Shown here piece by piece: positions 18,311-26,753 of a stretch of 64,000 nucleotides of DNA. Source of the stretch: Aureimonas sp. AU22 (GTDB taxonomy: Bacteria > Pseudomonadota > Alphaproteobacteria > Rhizobiales > Rhizobiaceae); assembly GCF_001463745.1 (NCBI RefSeq), contig NZ_BBWJ01000014.1, forward strand, positions 124,001 to 188,000. Direction: 5' to 3'. Numbering within the stretch: position 1 is the stretch's first letter; each line of letters starts with the position of its first letter. The notes below the pieces were generated by a model. The model did not search any database, had not been told where the DNA came from, and saw only the letters and a program-made list of their open reading frames with translations. A program made the position numbers and the translations under genes.

Positions 18311-19027
18311 ATGACGCCCGTCCTGTCGATCGGCTCCCTCAAGACCTCCGGTTCCACCACCCTTGCCCTGACGCTCGCCGGCGTCGCCGCCGCCGCCGAC
18401 ATTCCGGTCGTGCTGGTGGATGCGGGCCGCGACAAGGATCTCGTGGACTGGGCGCGGAAGCCCGGTCGTCCCGCGCTCTGCACCGTCGAGGTGGCGGACG
18501 ACGAGATCACGCTGGAGCGCATCGTGCGCGCCGCTCGCCGTCGCGGCGATCTGGCGGTAATTGACGCCGGCGACAACGCCGAGATGATCCGTGCCGGTGC
18601 CCGCCTGTCCGACCGCGCGCTGATCCCGGTCCGCTTCTCGCCGCTTTCGGCCTATGCGGCGCTCGCCACCGACCGGCTGCTCGCCACCGAGGCCGACAAG
18701 GGTCGTCGCGGTCGCGACTGGGCCTTCGTCGCCAGCGGCGTCACCACCATTCCGAGCCGCGTCGCGCGCACCATCGAGGGCATGATCGAGCGCTCCACCA
18801 CGGCGCGGCTCGAGGTCGGGCTCGTTCTGCGGGCGGCCTACGAGACGCCCTTCCTGCATGGCGGCACGCTGTTCACACTGGGCGAAGACGTCGCACCGGG
18901 CATCGAGCGAGCCCGTGCCGAGGCGGCCACGATCGCCTACGAGATCGGCATTCTCGGCCACGACGTGGATGCCGCGACGGTGATCCGCGAGCCGGGCTCC
19001 TTCGAGGTGGCCGCAGCCGCCGCCTGA
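18311..19027 (+). CDS. ParA/MinD-like P-loop protein with degenerate Walker A
   Basis: A 238-residue protein with the overall plan of ParA/MinD ATPases. The P-loop region reads SLKTSGSTTLA, where family members have KGGVGKTT: the deviant first Lys is kept but the catalytic Lys before TT is replaced by Ser. The Walker B-like strand DLAVIDAGDN and the following ALIPVRFSPLSA are recognisable. AAGGA lies 8 nt before the ATG. No parB or centromere-like repeats are near, so a plasmid-partition role is unlikely. It may bind nucleotide without hydrolysing it. Confidence 0.65.
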   Translation: MTPVLSIGSLKTSGSTTLALTLAGVAAAADIPVVLVDAGRDKDLVDWARKPGRPALCTVEVADDEITLERIVRAARRRGDLAVIDAGDNAEMIRAGARLSDRALIPVRFSPLSAYAALATDRLLATEADKGRRGRDWAFVASGVTTIPSRVARTIEGMIERSTTARLEVGLVLRAAYETPFLHGGTLFTLGEDVAPGIERARAEAATIAYEIGILGHDVDAATVIREPGSFEVAAAAA

Positions 19028-19046
19028 TCCAAGCTCTCAATGCAGC

Positions 19047-19092
19047 AACGGGAAACGGCCCTGGCGCGTCGCGCGCGGGGCCGTTTCCCGTT
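19047..19092 (+). terminator. 15-bp perfect inverted repeat, likely terminator
   Basis: AACGGGAAACGGCCC and its exact complement are separated by 16 nt. It sits 19 nt after the ParA-like stop and 43 nt before recX on the same strand. There is no U-run, so it may be a Rho-independent terminator of the loose alphaproteobacterial type or an mRNA end-protecting stem. Confidence 0.6.
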
Positions 19093-19135
19093 CGGGGCCG
19101 GTGACCTCGGCCGTGCCGCGGCCTACATGAGCTGA

Positions 19136-19675
19136 ATGACCGACGCCGCTGCCCGCAACGCCAAGACCCCGCGCCCGATCACCCGCGACTGGCTGTTCCG
19201 GGCCGCCAGCCATTACCTCGAACGCTACGCTTCCACCGAGGCGAACCTCCGCCGTGTCCTGGAGCGCAAGGTCATGCGGCGCGCCCACGCGCGCGGCGAG
19301 GAGGCGGCGCCCTTCGAGTCGCTGATCGGGGAGACCGTGGCGCGGTTCGTGGAACTGAAACTTCTCGACGACCGGAGCTTTGCCGAGGCGCGCCTGGCAT
19401 CCCTGCGCCGGCGCGGCACCTCGATGCGGCAGAGCGTCGCGAAGCTGGCCGAAAAGGGGGTGGACCGCGACACGGTGGCCGCCGTCATGGCGAACGACGA
19501 GACCGACGAAGCGGAGGCCGCGCGCCGCCTCGCCAAGCGGCGACGCCTCGGGCCGCACCGCCTGCGGGAACGCGTGGAGCGGCGTGATCGGGACGTCGCT
19601 GCGCTCATGCGCGCCGGCTTCTCCTATGGGCATGCGGCCGCGGCGATCGACGGTGAGGCCGATAGCGAGGAATAA
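19136..19675 (+). CDS. recX: RecX-like regulatory protein
   Basis: Modulator of RecA that caps filament growth during recombination and SOS repair. The all-helical protein has the three RecX repeats: YLERYASTEANLRRVLERK near residue 26, FVELKLLDDRSFAEAR near residue 68 and a C-terminal RAGFSYGHAAAAI. Length 179 is normal. recA itself is not in the window; in Rhizobiales the two are usually unlinked. The basic middle (AKRRRLGPHRLRERVERR) fits filament or DNA contact. Confidence 0.85.
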   Translation: MTDAAARNAKTPRPITRDWLFRAASHYLERYASTEANLRRVLERKVMRRAHARGEEAAPFESLIGETVARFVELKLLDDRSFAEARLASLRRRGTSMRQSVAKLAEKGVDRDTVAAVMANDETDEAEAARRLAKRRRLGPHRLRERVERRDRDVAALMRAGFSYGHAAAAIDGEADSEE

Positions 19676-19788
19676 GGCAGGAACCGTCGCGGGAGGCGAC
19701 CGTTGGTGAGGCGAACACCAACACCGGCGGACATCAGACGGGGCTACGACCCGGTCGAGGCATGTCCGCGATCCGAAGGGACCATCCG

Positions 19789-20352
19789 ATGCCCAGCATT
19801 CGCGAATCGAAGATCGCCATTCTCGCCACCGACGGCTTCGAGCAGTCGGAACTCATGCAGCCGCTGGAGAAGCTCCGCGCGGCCGGCGCCACCGTCCATG
19901 TGGTGTCGCTGAAGGAAGGCTCGATCAAGGGGTGGGACGAAACCGACTGGGGCGCGAGCGTACCGGTCGACAAGGTCCTCTCGCAGGTCTCCGTCAACGA
20001 CTACGACGCGCTCGTGCTGCCGGGTGGCCAGATCAACCCGGACAAGCTGCGCGCCGAGGAGACCGTCGTGTCCTTCGTGCGCGACTTCTACAACACCAAG
20101 AAGACGCTGGCCGCCATTTGCCACGCGCCTTGGCTGCTGGTCGAGGCCGGCATCGTCAGGGATCGCGACGTGACGTCGTTCAAGTCGATCAAGACCGACG
20201 TCGTCAATGCTGGCGGCCGCTGGCACGACGAAGAGGTCGTGACGGACCAGGCGCTGATCACCTCGCGCAATCCGAACGACCTGCCGGCCTTCATCGCGAA
20301 GATCATCGAGGAGGTCGAGGAAGGCCGCCACGAGAAGCGTCAGGCCGCCTGA
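19789..20352 (+). CDS. DJ-1/PfpI-family protein (type 1 glutamine amidotransferase-like)
   Basis: Cytoplasmic DJ-1/PfpI protein, in the branch that includes YhbO-type deglycases and stress proteins. The nucleophile elbow is Cys111-His112 in AICHAPWLL, with Glu18 in DGFEQSEL as the usual partner and LPGGQINPDKLR upstream of it. Length 187 is typical. AAGGGA lies 8 nt before the ATG; an upstream ATG at 19762 lacks an SD. A terminator hairpin follows. Glyoxal/methylglyoxal damage repair is the known family role; I infer no more. Confidence 0.88.
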   Translation: MPSIRESKIAILATDGFEQSELMQPLEKLRAAGATVHVVSLKEGSIKGWDETDWGASVPVDKVLSQVSVNDYDALVLPGGQINPDKLRAEETVVSFVRDFYNTKKTLAAICHAPWLLVEAGIVRDRDVTSFKSIKTDVVNAGGRWHDEEVVTDQALITSRNPNDLPAFIAKIIEEVEEGRHEKRQAA

Positions 20353-20377
20353 GAACGCGCGCAGCATGAAACCGCGG

Positions 20378-20403
20378 AACGGGGCGCTTCGGTGCCCCGT
20401 TTT
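20378..20403 (+). terminator. Rho-independent terminator after the PfpI-family gene
   Basis: AACGGGGC and GCCCCGTT flank an 8-nt loop, and the stem runs into TTTT. It lies 26 nt after the stop codon. Confidence 0.8.
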
Positions 20404-20428
20404 CATGACCGGCGTTGCGCGCGGGCGA

Positions 20429-20456
20429 TTGTCACTCCGCCCGCTTCCCGTATAAC
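20429..20456 (+). promoter_or_regulatory. Sigma-70-type promoter of the oxidase subunit IV gene
   Basis: TTGTCA and TATAAC are separated by 16 bp and lie 37 nt upstream of the next start codon, immediately after a terminator. Both hexamers are close to the housekeeping consensus, which is uncommon in this GC-rich sequence. Confidence 0.7.
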
Positions 20457-20492
20457 AACGCGCAACAGGGCGTAGTGGAGAGGATTGAGCGA

Positions 20493-20762
20493 ATGGCCGA
20501 GGATCAGGGCTACGAGTGGAAGGGCACCACGATGGACTATGCCGAGCATGACAGGACCTACATGGGGTTCCTGGCCTTGGTGAAGTACGGCTCCATCGCG
20601 ATCGTCGCCATCCTGGTCGGCATGCTGGCTGGCCTCGTCGCCAGCGCGGGCATCATCCTGAGCGTGCTCGCAGCGATCGTCTTCTTCCTCGTCGCGAGCT
20701 ACATCCTCGGCGGCGATACCCAGGCGAAGACGGACCGTCCCGACCTGCAGACGCATCACTGA
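20493..20762 (+). CDS. aa3-type cytochrome c oxidase subunit IV
   Basis: An 89-residue inner-membrane protein with a hydrophilic N-terminus carrying MDYAEHDRTYMGF and two closely spaced hydrophobic stretches (about residues 31-50 and 52-70), matching the bacterial aa3 CcO subunit IV family. In Paracoccus this subunit binds the oxidase without being essential for activity. GAGAGGA lies 9 nt before the ATG. It is flanked by its own promoter and a strong terminator, so it is monocistronic, and no ctaCDE gene is in the window. Confidence 0.85.
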   Translation: MAEDQGYEWKGTTMDYAEHDRTYMGFLALVKYGSIAIVAILVGMLAGLVASAGIILSVLAAIVFFLVASYILGGDTQAKTDRPDLQTHH

Positions 20763-20786
20763 ACGATTGCAAACGTCCGATATAGG

Positions 20787-20816
20787 AAGGGCCCGCACCG
20801 AGTGCGGGCCCTTTTT
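20787..20816 (+). terminator. Strong Rho-independent terminator
   Basis: A 12-bp perfect stem (AAGGGCCCGCAC with its complement) closes on a 3-nt loop and is followed by a run of T. It lies 25 nt after the oxidase subunit IV stop. On the opposite strand it could also serve the DUF992 gene that converges on it. Confidence 0.9.
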
Positions 20817-20831
20817 GCGTCCGGCGTTGGG

Positions 20832-21332
20832 TCAGGGCTTGTAGATCATGGCGACCGGCTGCGCCTCGTCCAGCGTCAGGCGCGCGACACCGACCGTGGC
20901 GTTGACGCCTTCCTGGATCTGGACGCTGGTCGGCTGCAGCGTGAAGCCCCGGTCCGGCCCGCCGATCAGCGACTTGGCCCCGACGCCGAGTGCGAAGGAT
21001 GCGTCGACGCTCGTCCCGTAGTATCGGCCGGCGAGCGAATCCGGCTGGCCGCCCTGGAAGCTCGCGGCGAGGACCGACCACGTCATCAGGGTGCGGCCGG
21101 TGATGCCGAGGTCGACGCCATAGGTGTCGAGCGTGCCGACATAGGTCTCGGTGGCGCGCGTCCTGCCGAAGGGGACGTAGTTGCACAGGACCGTCTCGCT
21201 GGACGAGACGACCTGGTTGATCGTGCCCTCGCTCTTGCACACCAGCGTGCCGAGTTTGGCTCCCGCCTCTGCGGCGGAGGGTAGGACGGCCGCGGAGGCC
21301 AGGGCGAGGGCGGCGAGAATGGTCTTCTTCAT
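20832..21332 (-). CDS. DUF992 exported protein
   Basis: A 166-residue protein with a clear signal peptide (MKKTILAALALASAAVLPSAAEA) and the DUF992 pattern of two cysteines (LVCKSEG and VLCNYVPFGR), a GxxxxYGVDLG strand and a repeated beta plan. DUF992 proteins are widespread periplasmic proteins in Rhizobiales of unknown function. The gene is monocistronic; the SD is weak. It converges on the oxidase subunit IV gene, sharing the terminator between them. Confidence 0.88.
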   Translation of the reverse strand: MKKTILAALALASAAVLPSAAEAGAKLGTLVCKSEGTINQVVSSSETVLCNYVPFGRTRATETYVGTLDTYGVDLGITGRTLMTWSVLAASFQGGQPDSLAGRYYGTSVDASFALGVGAKSLIGGPDRGFTLQPTSVQIQEGVNATVGVARLTLDEAQPVAMIYKP

Positions 21333-21414
21333 GGAATGGACACTCGGTTAGGAACGCTTGTTCGCGCCGTTAACCATTTGCCATGCCGTTGGTTTCGCTA
21401 GGCTTCGCATGCCC

Positions 21415-21435
21415 GCCGTCACGAAACGTGACGGC
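21415..21435 (-). terminator. Hairpin behind the TPR lipoprotein gene
   Basis: GCCGTCACG and CGTGACGGC are perfectly complementary around an AAA loop, 8 nt beyond the stop of the TPR gene. There is no clear U-run on the minus strand, so termination efficiency is uncertain. Confidence 0.5.
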
Positions 21436-21443
21436 TTGAAACG

Positions 21444-22301
21444 TCAGGCCCCGGCGCCGCCGGCCGAGCCGCGCGTGCGCGCGACGCCGTCCTTGGCCGG
21501 CTGGTAGCTCGGATCGAGCGAGGCGGCGTGCGCGAAGGAACGGTACGCCTTCGCCTTGTCGCCGCGCGCCTCGAGGACGAGGCCCTGCGTCGCCCAGAAC
21601 TCGGCTCGCTTGCCGTCGAGCTGGATGGCGCGGTTGATGTCGTCCGCCGCGTCCTCGACGTTGTTGAGCGCGAGGTATGACACGGCCCGGCCGGAATAGG
21701 GCTCCGGCGCATTGGCATCCATCGAGATCGCGGTGGCGAAATCCTCGATCGCCTGACGGTGCTGGCCGTCGAGCTGATAGAGGAGGCCGCGGTTGTGGTA
21801 GGCGCGCGGATCGGTCGTGTTGAGGTCGATGGCGCGCTGGAAATCGCCTAGCGCCTCGCGGTTGCGGTTGGCGATGCGGTAGATGTTGCCGCGCCCGATA
21901 TAGGCCGAATCGTAGTTCGGATTGATCTTGAGCGCCTGGTTGTAGTCCGCCACCGCCTCGGCGTTCTGGTTGGTCTGTCGCAGCACCAGGGCCCGGTTGG
22001 CATAGGCCTGATAGAAGTTGGGATCGAGCTGGATCGCGGTGGTGAAGTCCTGGATCGCCCGCTTGTTGTCGCCCGACCGGCCATAGGCGATGCCGCGCAC
22101 GTTGTAGGCTTCCGGATTGCGCGGATCGGCGTTCACGGCGGCGGTGAGGGAGGACAGGTTCTCCGCCGAGCCCTGCGCCTGGTCGAGGCTGATGGCCTGA
22201 AGCGTCGGGCCGCTCTGGCAGCCGGCAAGCGCAAGCAGCACCGCTCCGCCGAGAAGCGGGAGGAAACGGGTGCGGCGCTGGTCGAGGAGGAGCGAGGTCA
22301 C
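21444..22301 (-). CDS. TPR-repeat lipoprotein (NlpI-like)
   Basis: A lipoprotein with a lipobox LALAGC followed by about six tetratricopeptide repeats, each of the form AYxxRGxxYxxxGxxxxAIxDFxxAIxLDP. Such proteins act as adaptors in the envelope, for example recruiting peptidoglycan hydrolases. I chose a GTG start with AAGGA 10 nt upstream because it gives a short basic N-region before the hydrophobic stretch; an ATG at 22349 would add 16 residues. Transcribed alone; partners cannot be inferred from neighbours. Confidence 0.82.
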   Translation of the reverse strand: MTSLLLDQRRTRFLPLLGGAVLLALAGCQSGPTLQAISLDQAQGSAENLSSLTAAVNADPRNPEAYNVRGIAYGRSGDNKRAIQDFTTAIQLDPNFYQAYANRALVLRQTNQNAEAVADYNQALKINPNYDSAYIGRGNIYRIANRNREALGDFQRAIDLNTTDPRAYHNRGLLYQLDGQHRQAIEDFATAISMDANAPEPYSGRAVSYLALNNVEDAADDINRAIQLDGKRAEFWATQGLVLEARGDKAKAYRSFAHAASLDPSYQPAKDGVARTRGSAGGAGA

Positions 22302-22469
22302 GCGGCGAAGGTCCTTCACAAATGTCGGTTCGGCAGGGCGCATGCCCACGACGCAGCCGTCAGAAAGAGGGCGGAACGACGACCGCGCCAGGGAAACTTC
22401 GGCTCAGGCCAGGGAAAGTCTTCCGGTGATGCGGCAATGCCACGTCCGGGGCCGGTTTGTGAAGCCGTT

Positions 22470-24401
22470 TCAGACGCTTCCCGGCACCCGACCCAGCCTG
22501 GCGCCAGCGCCGGGGGCGCTTTCCGGCAGAAGCTGCGCCAGCGTGTGGGTGATCGCCCGGGCTGCGAGCACGGGATCGAGTTCGTCGCCGGCGCTTGCCT
22601 CTCGATCGCGATCGCTGGCGAGCCGGGGAAGCGTCGCCGATCGCTGGAAGAACTCCGGACCCGACACCGCGGCGATGGCGCCCCGGCACCGCGCCAGTTC
22701 GCGGCGCAGCGCCGGCGGATCGACAACCCGGCGGATCGAGGCGGCCGCGAGCCGGTGGGCCCAGTGACTGATCACCGCCGAGCGCAGGCGCCCGACCCGC
22801 ACGGAGCGCCGCCGTGCGCCCGAGACCCAGGTGCGGCCGAGCGGACGGCTCGCCGACAGGATGGCGGCGTGTCGTCGGTCGAGGGCGCGCGAGATCGCAT
22901 AGATGCGCCAGTCCGACGCGTTGCCGTCGAGCCGCTCCTCGATCGCCTGCAGGAGGCGGTCGAGGTCCTTCAGGAATGCCGCGACGGCCTTGCCGGTGGC
23001 CGTGCTCGTCCGCTGCGGAAACACGAGGAAGGACACGAGGATGCCGGACCCCGTACCGATCACCGTTTCCTCCAGCCGGAGGACCAGGAGTTCGGGCGTG
23101 AAGTTCCCGAGAAGCCCGTAGGCGAGCGACAGGGTCACGGTGATGAAGAAGGTCATCGTCCCGTAGGATACCTGCAGGAAGAAGAAGGCCAGGAAGGTGC
23201 AGAGCGCACACAGGAGGAGGCTCGGCGCGAACTGGCCGTGCATCAGCGTCGCCAGAACCATTCCCGCCACGATGCCGAAAGCGGTTCCGGCGGCGCGGCC
23301 GAGCCCCCGGATGGCCGTGTCGCCTCGCGACTGCGCATTGGTGAAGACGAGAAAGGCCGTCAGGACCGCCCAGAACCAGCGGTCCGTCGACAGCCACATG
23401 CCCCCGGCCATGGCGAGGGCGCAGGCGAGTGTCACCTGGATCGCCGTTCGTGCGGCGTCGTCGTTCCAGAACGGCGTCGCAAGCTTCGTTCCCGTCGAGG
23501 TGCCGGCCGGAACATCGGAGGCGAGATCGGCCTCGGTCAGCGCCGTGGCCGCCCGTCGCAGGCGGCGTCGCAGGCGGGCAAGGCGGCGCAGGCTATCGGC
23601 GAGGTGCCGTCTCGCCGTCTCGTTCGGGCCCTCCTGCGCCAGCGCCTCCCCGAGAACGGACTCGAGGGCGAGGTTGAGATCGAAGAGTTCGATCGCGAGG
23701 GGCGTCGCGCCCGGCGTGGCGGAGCCGCGCTTCGGCTCGTCCGGAAGCATGCCTTCCACGACCCCCATCGCGTCGCGCACCCCCTGGTGGGCCAGCCGCA
23801 CGCGGTGGCGGCGGCGATCGGTCCATCCCTCGCGACCCCCTTCGCCGATCAGGGCGGCGACCCGGCCGACGCGATGATCGACGCCGGAAAGCGCCCGTTT
23901 CAGATCCCCGACCGGGCGGTCCGGCACGACAACATCGCGCACGAGGTGGGCGGCCGTACCGGTGACGACGATGGCCAGGGCGATGCCAGGCATCTCGGAC
24001 AGGTGCGGACGGAAGTAGGCTCCTGCGAAGCTCGCCATGAAGGCGAACATGCCGACCGCCGTCCAGCGCTGCCCCCAGCGTCGGATGTAGACCGCCGCAA
24101 AGGCCACAGCGAGAAACAGACCATCGACGACGCGTGGTTGCGCCGACAGGAGGCTGCAGATCGTTAGGAGGCCGATGCCGGCCGCTGCCGACAGGAGCCG
24201 GGTGCGCAGACGCGCGGAAGCGGACGGGTCGCGGATCGAGACGACGCCCTGGATCGCGAAGATCAGGCCGGCGGAGAATGCGGCAGGCGAAAGCGGGATC
24301 ATCGTCCGGTAGACCAGGGTCAGGCACGCCAGCACGAGCGCCGCCGTCAACGTGACGCGCAGGCCCATCCGGGCCCGGACGAAGCCGGGGTCGGTCGCCA
24401 T
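22470..24401 (-). CDS. FUSC-family inner-membrane transporter
   Basis: A 643-residue membrane protein of the fusaric-acid-resistance/aromatic-acid efflux family (AaeB, YccS, MdtO type). It has an N-terminal block of about six hydrophobic helices, a basic cytoplasmic region (about residues 160-320) and a second block of about six helices with the characteristic GRAAGTAFGIVAG segment, then a soluble C-terminal domain. No membrane-fusion protein gene is adjacent, so it probably works alone or with a distant partner. The start is uncertain: no strong SD is seen, and a frame open to 24575 lacks membrane character there. Confidence 0.85.
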   Translation of the reverse strand: MATDPGFVRARMGLRVTLTAALVLACLTLVYRTMIPLSPAAFSAGLIFAIQGVVSIRDPSASARLRTRLLSAAAGIGLLTICSLLSAQPRVVDGLFLAVAFAAVYIRRWGQRWTAVGMFAFMASFAGAYFRPHLSEMPGIALAIVVTGTAAHLVRDVVVPDRPVGDLKRALSGVDHRVGRVAALIGEGGREGWTDRRRHRVRLAHQGVRDAMGVVEGMLPDEPKRGSATPGATPLAIELFDLNLALESVLGEALAQEGPNETARRHLADSLRRLARLRRRLRRAATALTEADLASDVPAGTSTGTKLATPFWNDDAARTAIQVTLACALAMAGGMWLSTDRWFWAVLTAFLVFTNAQSRGDTAIRGLGRAAGTAFGIVAGMVLATLMHGQFAPSLLLCALCTFLAFFFLQVSYGTMTFFITVTLSLAYGLLGNFTPELLVLRLEETVIGTGSGILVSFLVFPQRTSTATGKAVAAFLKDLDRLLQAIEERLDGNASDWRIYAISRALDRRHAAILSASRPLGRTWVSGARRRSVRVGRLRSAVISHWAHRLAAASIRRVVDPPALRRELARCRGAIAAVSGPEFFQRSATLPRLASDRDREASAGDELDPVLAARAITHTLAQLLPESAPGAGARLGRVPGSV

Positions 24402-24604
24402 CAGGCGCACACCGAGGTCCGTCAGCACTTGGGTGCCAATTCGAAGTCTCGCTGACGATCTATCGCGCGAGACAGAATTCAACTCGCACCTCCTGGAAAA
24501 CCACCGGGACGCTCCATCTTCACTTCTGGCAACCGGCCCCGAGCCGGAAGGAACATCACACCGCCGCAAAGCCAAGCGGTCGAGTCATAGGTGGAGTAAT
24601 CGAG

Positions 24605-25513
24605 ATGGTCGATGTCGTCGATCGCAGTGCATATGCAGCGGCGCCCGTGAAGCGCATATCCTGGGGCGCCATCATTGCGGGCACGATCCTTGCGCTGGTT
24701 TTCCAGGTGATGCTGGCGCTTCTGGGCTTCGGCATCGGTCTTGCCACCCTCGATCCGCAGAGCGGCGACAGCCCGGCGCTTTCGACGTTCGGCTCGGCCG
24801 GCGGTATCTGGGCGATCGCGACCGTCCTCATCGCCACCTTCCTCGGTGCCTTCGCCGCGGCGCGCTTCGCCGGCAGCGCCTCCAAGCGCGACGCAGCGCT
24901 GCATGGCGTCACGACCTGGGCCACCGCGACGCTCGTGGCCGTGTACCTCCTGACCAGCGGCGCATCGGCCCTGGTGACGACCGCGTTCGGCGCGCTCGGC
25001 TCCACGGTCTCGTCGCTCGGCTCGGCGGTGAAGGCCGTGGTGCCCAACTCCATCGACTCGCTGCCGCCCGAGCTCCAGAACCAGGCTCGCCAGCTCCTCG
25101 CGCGCGGTGAGGATCAGGCCCAGCAGGCGGCCGGCCAGGCGCAGGACCAGGCGCAGCAGGCGGCCAATCAGGCCCGCGAGGCCACGGGCCAGCAGGATCT
25201 CACGGCGGCTGCCGCGGAGATCTTCAAGGGTCTCGGCCAGGACGCGACCCCGCAGCAGCGCAGCGCGGCCGTTCAGGTGATCTCGACCCAGGCCGGCATC
25301 AGCCAGGCCGAGGCGGAGCAGCGCCTGAACCAGTTCCAGCAGCAGTACGACCAGGCCGTGGCTCAGGCTCGTCAGGCCGCTGGCGAAGCGGCGGACGCCG
25401 CCTCCGGCGCGGCCTTCGGCGCTTTCGTCGGCCTGCTTCTCGGCCTGATCGCCGGTGCCGTCGGCGGCGTCGTCGGCCGCAGCAAGCGCACCGTCGGCTA
25501 CTATCGCGACTGA
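24605..25513 (+). CDS. PhnA-like/YrzE-like membrane protein with Gln/Ala repeat
   Basis: A 302-residue membrane protein with hydrophobic helices at about 17-42, 60-80, 95-125 and a Gly-rich one near residue 265-290. Between them, residues about 160-200 are an imperfect Gln/Ala repeat (QAQQAAGQAQDQAQQAANQ), and residues 200-260 are also Gln-rich and probably a coiled coil. The N- and C-terminal parts match the rhizobial PhnA-like/YrzE-like proteins of unknown function; that name is historical and implies no phosphonate role. GGTGGAG lies about 6 nt before the ATG and a strong terminator follows. Confidence 0.65.
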   Translation: MVDVVDRSAYAAAPVKRISWGAIIAGTILALVFQVMLALLGFGIGLATLDPQSGDSPALSTFGSAGGIWAIATVLIATFLGAFAAARFAGSASKRDAALHGVTTWATATLVAVYLLTSGASALVTTAFGALGSTVSSLGSAVKAVVPNSIDSLPPELQNQARQLLARGEDQAQQAAGQAQDQAQQAANQAREATGQQDLTAAAAEIFKGLGQDATPQQRSAAVQVISTQAGISQAEAEQRLNQFQQQYDQAVAQARQAAGEAADAASGAAFGAFVGLLLGLIAGAVGGVVGRSKRTVGYYRD

Positions 25514-25542
25514 ACCCGGTTTCCATCGCTAGAAGACTGCGG

Positions 25543-25566
25543 AAGGAGGGGCTTGCCCCTCCTTTT
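25543..25566 (+). terminator. Rho-independent terminator
   Basis: AAGGAGGGGC pairs with GCCCCTCCTT around a minimal CTTG turn and runs into TTTT, 30 nt after the membrane-protein stop. Confidence 0.85.
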
Positions 25567-25804
25567 CTGTTTGCATCGCGGTCTGAAGCTTTTCGCCTCT
25601 GCATAGGACAAGAAATGCGGCGGTCGATCGTGGCCCGCCGTTAAGCAACTTCGGAAGGTGCCGAGGCCGGGAGACTATTTGAACCGATTTTAATGTGTCG
25701 ACCATCTTGAGCGGCACTTTACGGACGGGCGACGCGACCGCATGACAGCGTGGACGCCGTGCAAGCCGGCGCGTTCCGATCCGACGAAGAGGGCAGACAC
25801 GCCG

Positions 25805-26716
25805 ATGATGAGAACCGATACCGTCCGCAAGATCCTGTCCTGGTACGAGGGCGAGACGCCCGGCCTGAAGACCAACCTGTCGCGTCTCCTGATGCATGGA
25901 CGACTGGCCGGCACGGGCCGCGTCGTCATCCTGCCGGTCGACCAGGGCTTCGAGCACGGCCCGGCCCGTAGCTTCGCCCCGAACCCGGTCGCCTACGATC
26001 CGCACTACCTCTACAACCTCGCCATCGAGTCCGGCGTGTCGGGCTACGCCGCGCCGCTCGGCCTCCTGGAGCAGGGCGCCGATACGTTCGCGGGCGAGGT
26101 TCCGCTGATCCTCAAGCTCAACAGCGGCAACTCGCTGGTCAACAAGCAGGACCAGGCCCTGACCGGCACGGTGGAAGACGCGCTGCGCCTCGGCTGCGTC
26201 GGCGTCGGCTTCACGATCTATCCCGGTGCCGACGATTCCTACGACATGATGGAGGAGCTTCGCGAGATCACGCTGCAGGCGAAGTCGCGCGGTCTGATGA
26301 CGGTGGTCTGGTCCTATCCGCGTGGCGGCAAGGTCACGAAGGAGGGCGAAACCGGGCTCGACATCATCGCCTATGCCGCCCACATGGCAGCGCTTCTCGG
26401 TGCCACAATCATTAAGGTGAAGCTGCCGACCGACCACATCGATCTCGCCGAGGCGAAGGCGACGTACGAGAAGAACCAAATTGCTGGCGAGACGGGCGCC
26501 GACCGCGTCCGCCACATCATGCAGGCATCCTTCGCCGGCAAGCGCATCGTCGTGTTCTCGGGCGGTGCCGCCAAGACCACGGACGAGCTTCTGGACGAGG
26601 TTCGCGCGATCCGCGACGGCGGCGGAAACGGCTCGATCATCGGCCGCAACTCCTTCCAGCGCTCGAAGGAAGAGGCGCTGAAGCTGCTGGCCGACGTGAT
26701 GGACATCTACGCCTGA
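25805..26716 (+). CDS. fbaB: Class I fructose-bisphosphate aldolase (DhnA/FbaB type)
   Basis: Schiff-base aldolase cleaving fructose-1,6-bisphosphate to triose phosphates, of the archaeal/DhnA type. Hallmarks are LPVDQGFEHGP near residue 42, TVVWSYPRGG, the lysine pair in IIKVKLPTDH (Lys204 and Lys206, one of which should form the Schiff base), and phosphate-binding FSGGAA and GGGNGSIIGRNSFQR near the C-terminus. The start is ATG-ATG; an ATG at 25742 would add 21 residues lacking family character. Monocistronic with a terminator. Whether it also accepts tagatose-1,6-bisphosphate is open. Confidence 0.92.
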   Translation: MMRTDTVRKILSWYEGETPGLKTNLSRLLMHGRLAGTGRVVILPVDQGFEHGPARSFAPNPVAYDPHYLYNLAIESGVSGYAAPLGLLEQGADTFAGEVPLILKLNSGNSLVNKQDQALTGTVEDALRLGCVGVGFTIYPGADDSYDMMEELREITLQAKSRGLMTVVWSYPRGGKVTKEGETGLDIIAYAAHMAALLGATIIKVKLPTDHIDLAEAKATYEKNQIAGETGADRVRHIMQASFAGKRIVVFSGGAAKTTDELLDEVRAIRDGGGNGSIIGRNSFQRSKEEALKLLADVMDIYA

Positions 26717-26727
26717 TCAAGTCCACG

Positions 26728-26753
26728 GGCGGCCCGTCCGAAGGCGGGCCGCC
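26728..26753 (+). terminator. Hairpin terminator after the aldolase
   Basis: GGCGGCCCG and CGGGCCGCC form a perfect 9-bp stem with an 8-nt loop, 11 nt after the stop. There is no T-run. Confidence 0.6.

Noticed and set aside
22437-24167. 576-codon frame antisense to the FUSC gene
   Set aside because: Low-complexity charged translation typical of antisense frames; the FUSC protein explains the region.
24549-24580. GGAAC element as a possible EcfG (general stress) promoter
   Set aside because: No CGTT-like -10 at the required 16-17 nt spacing.
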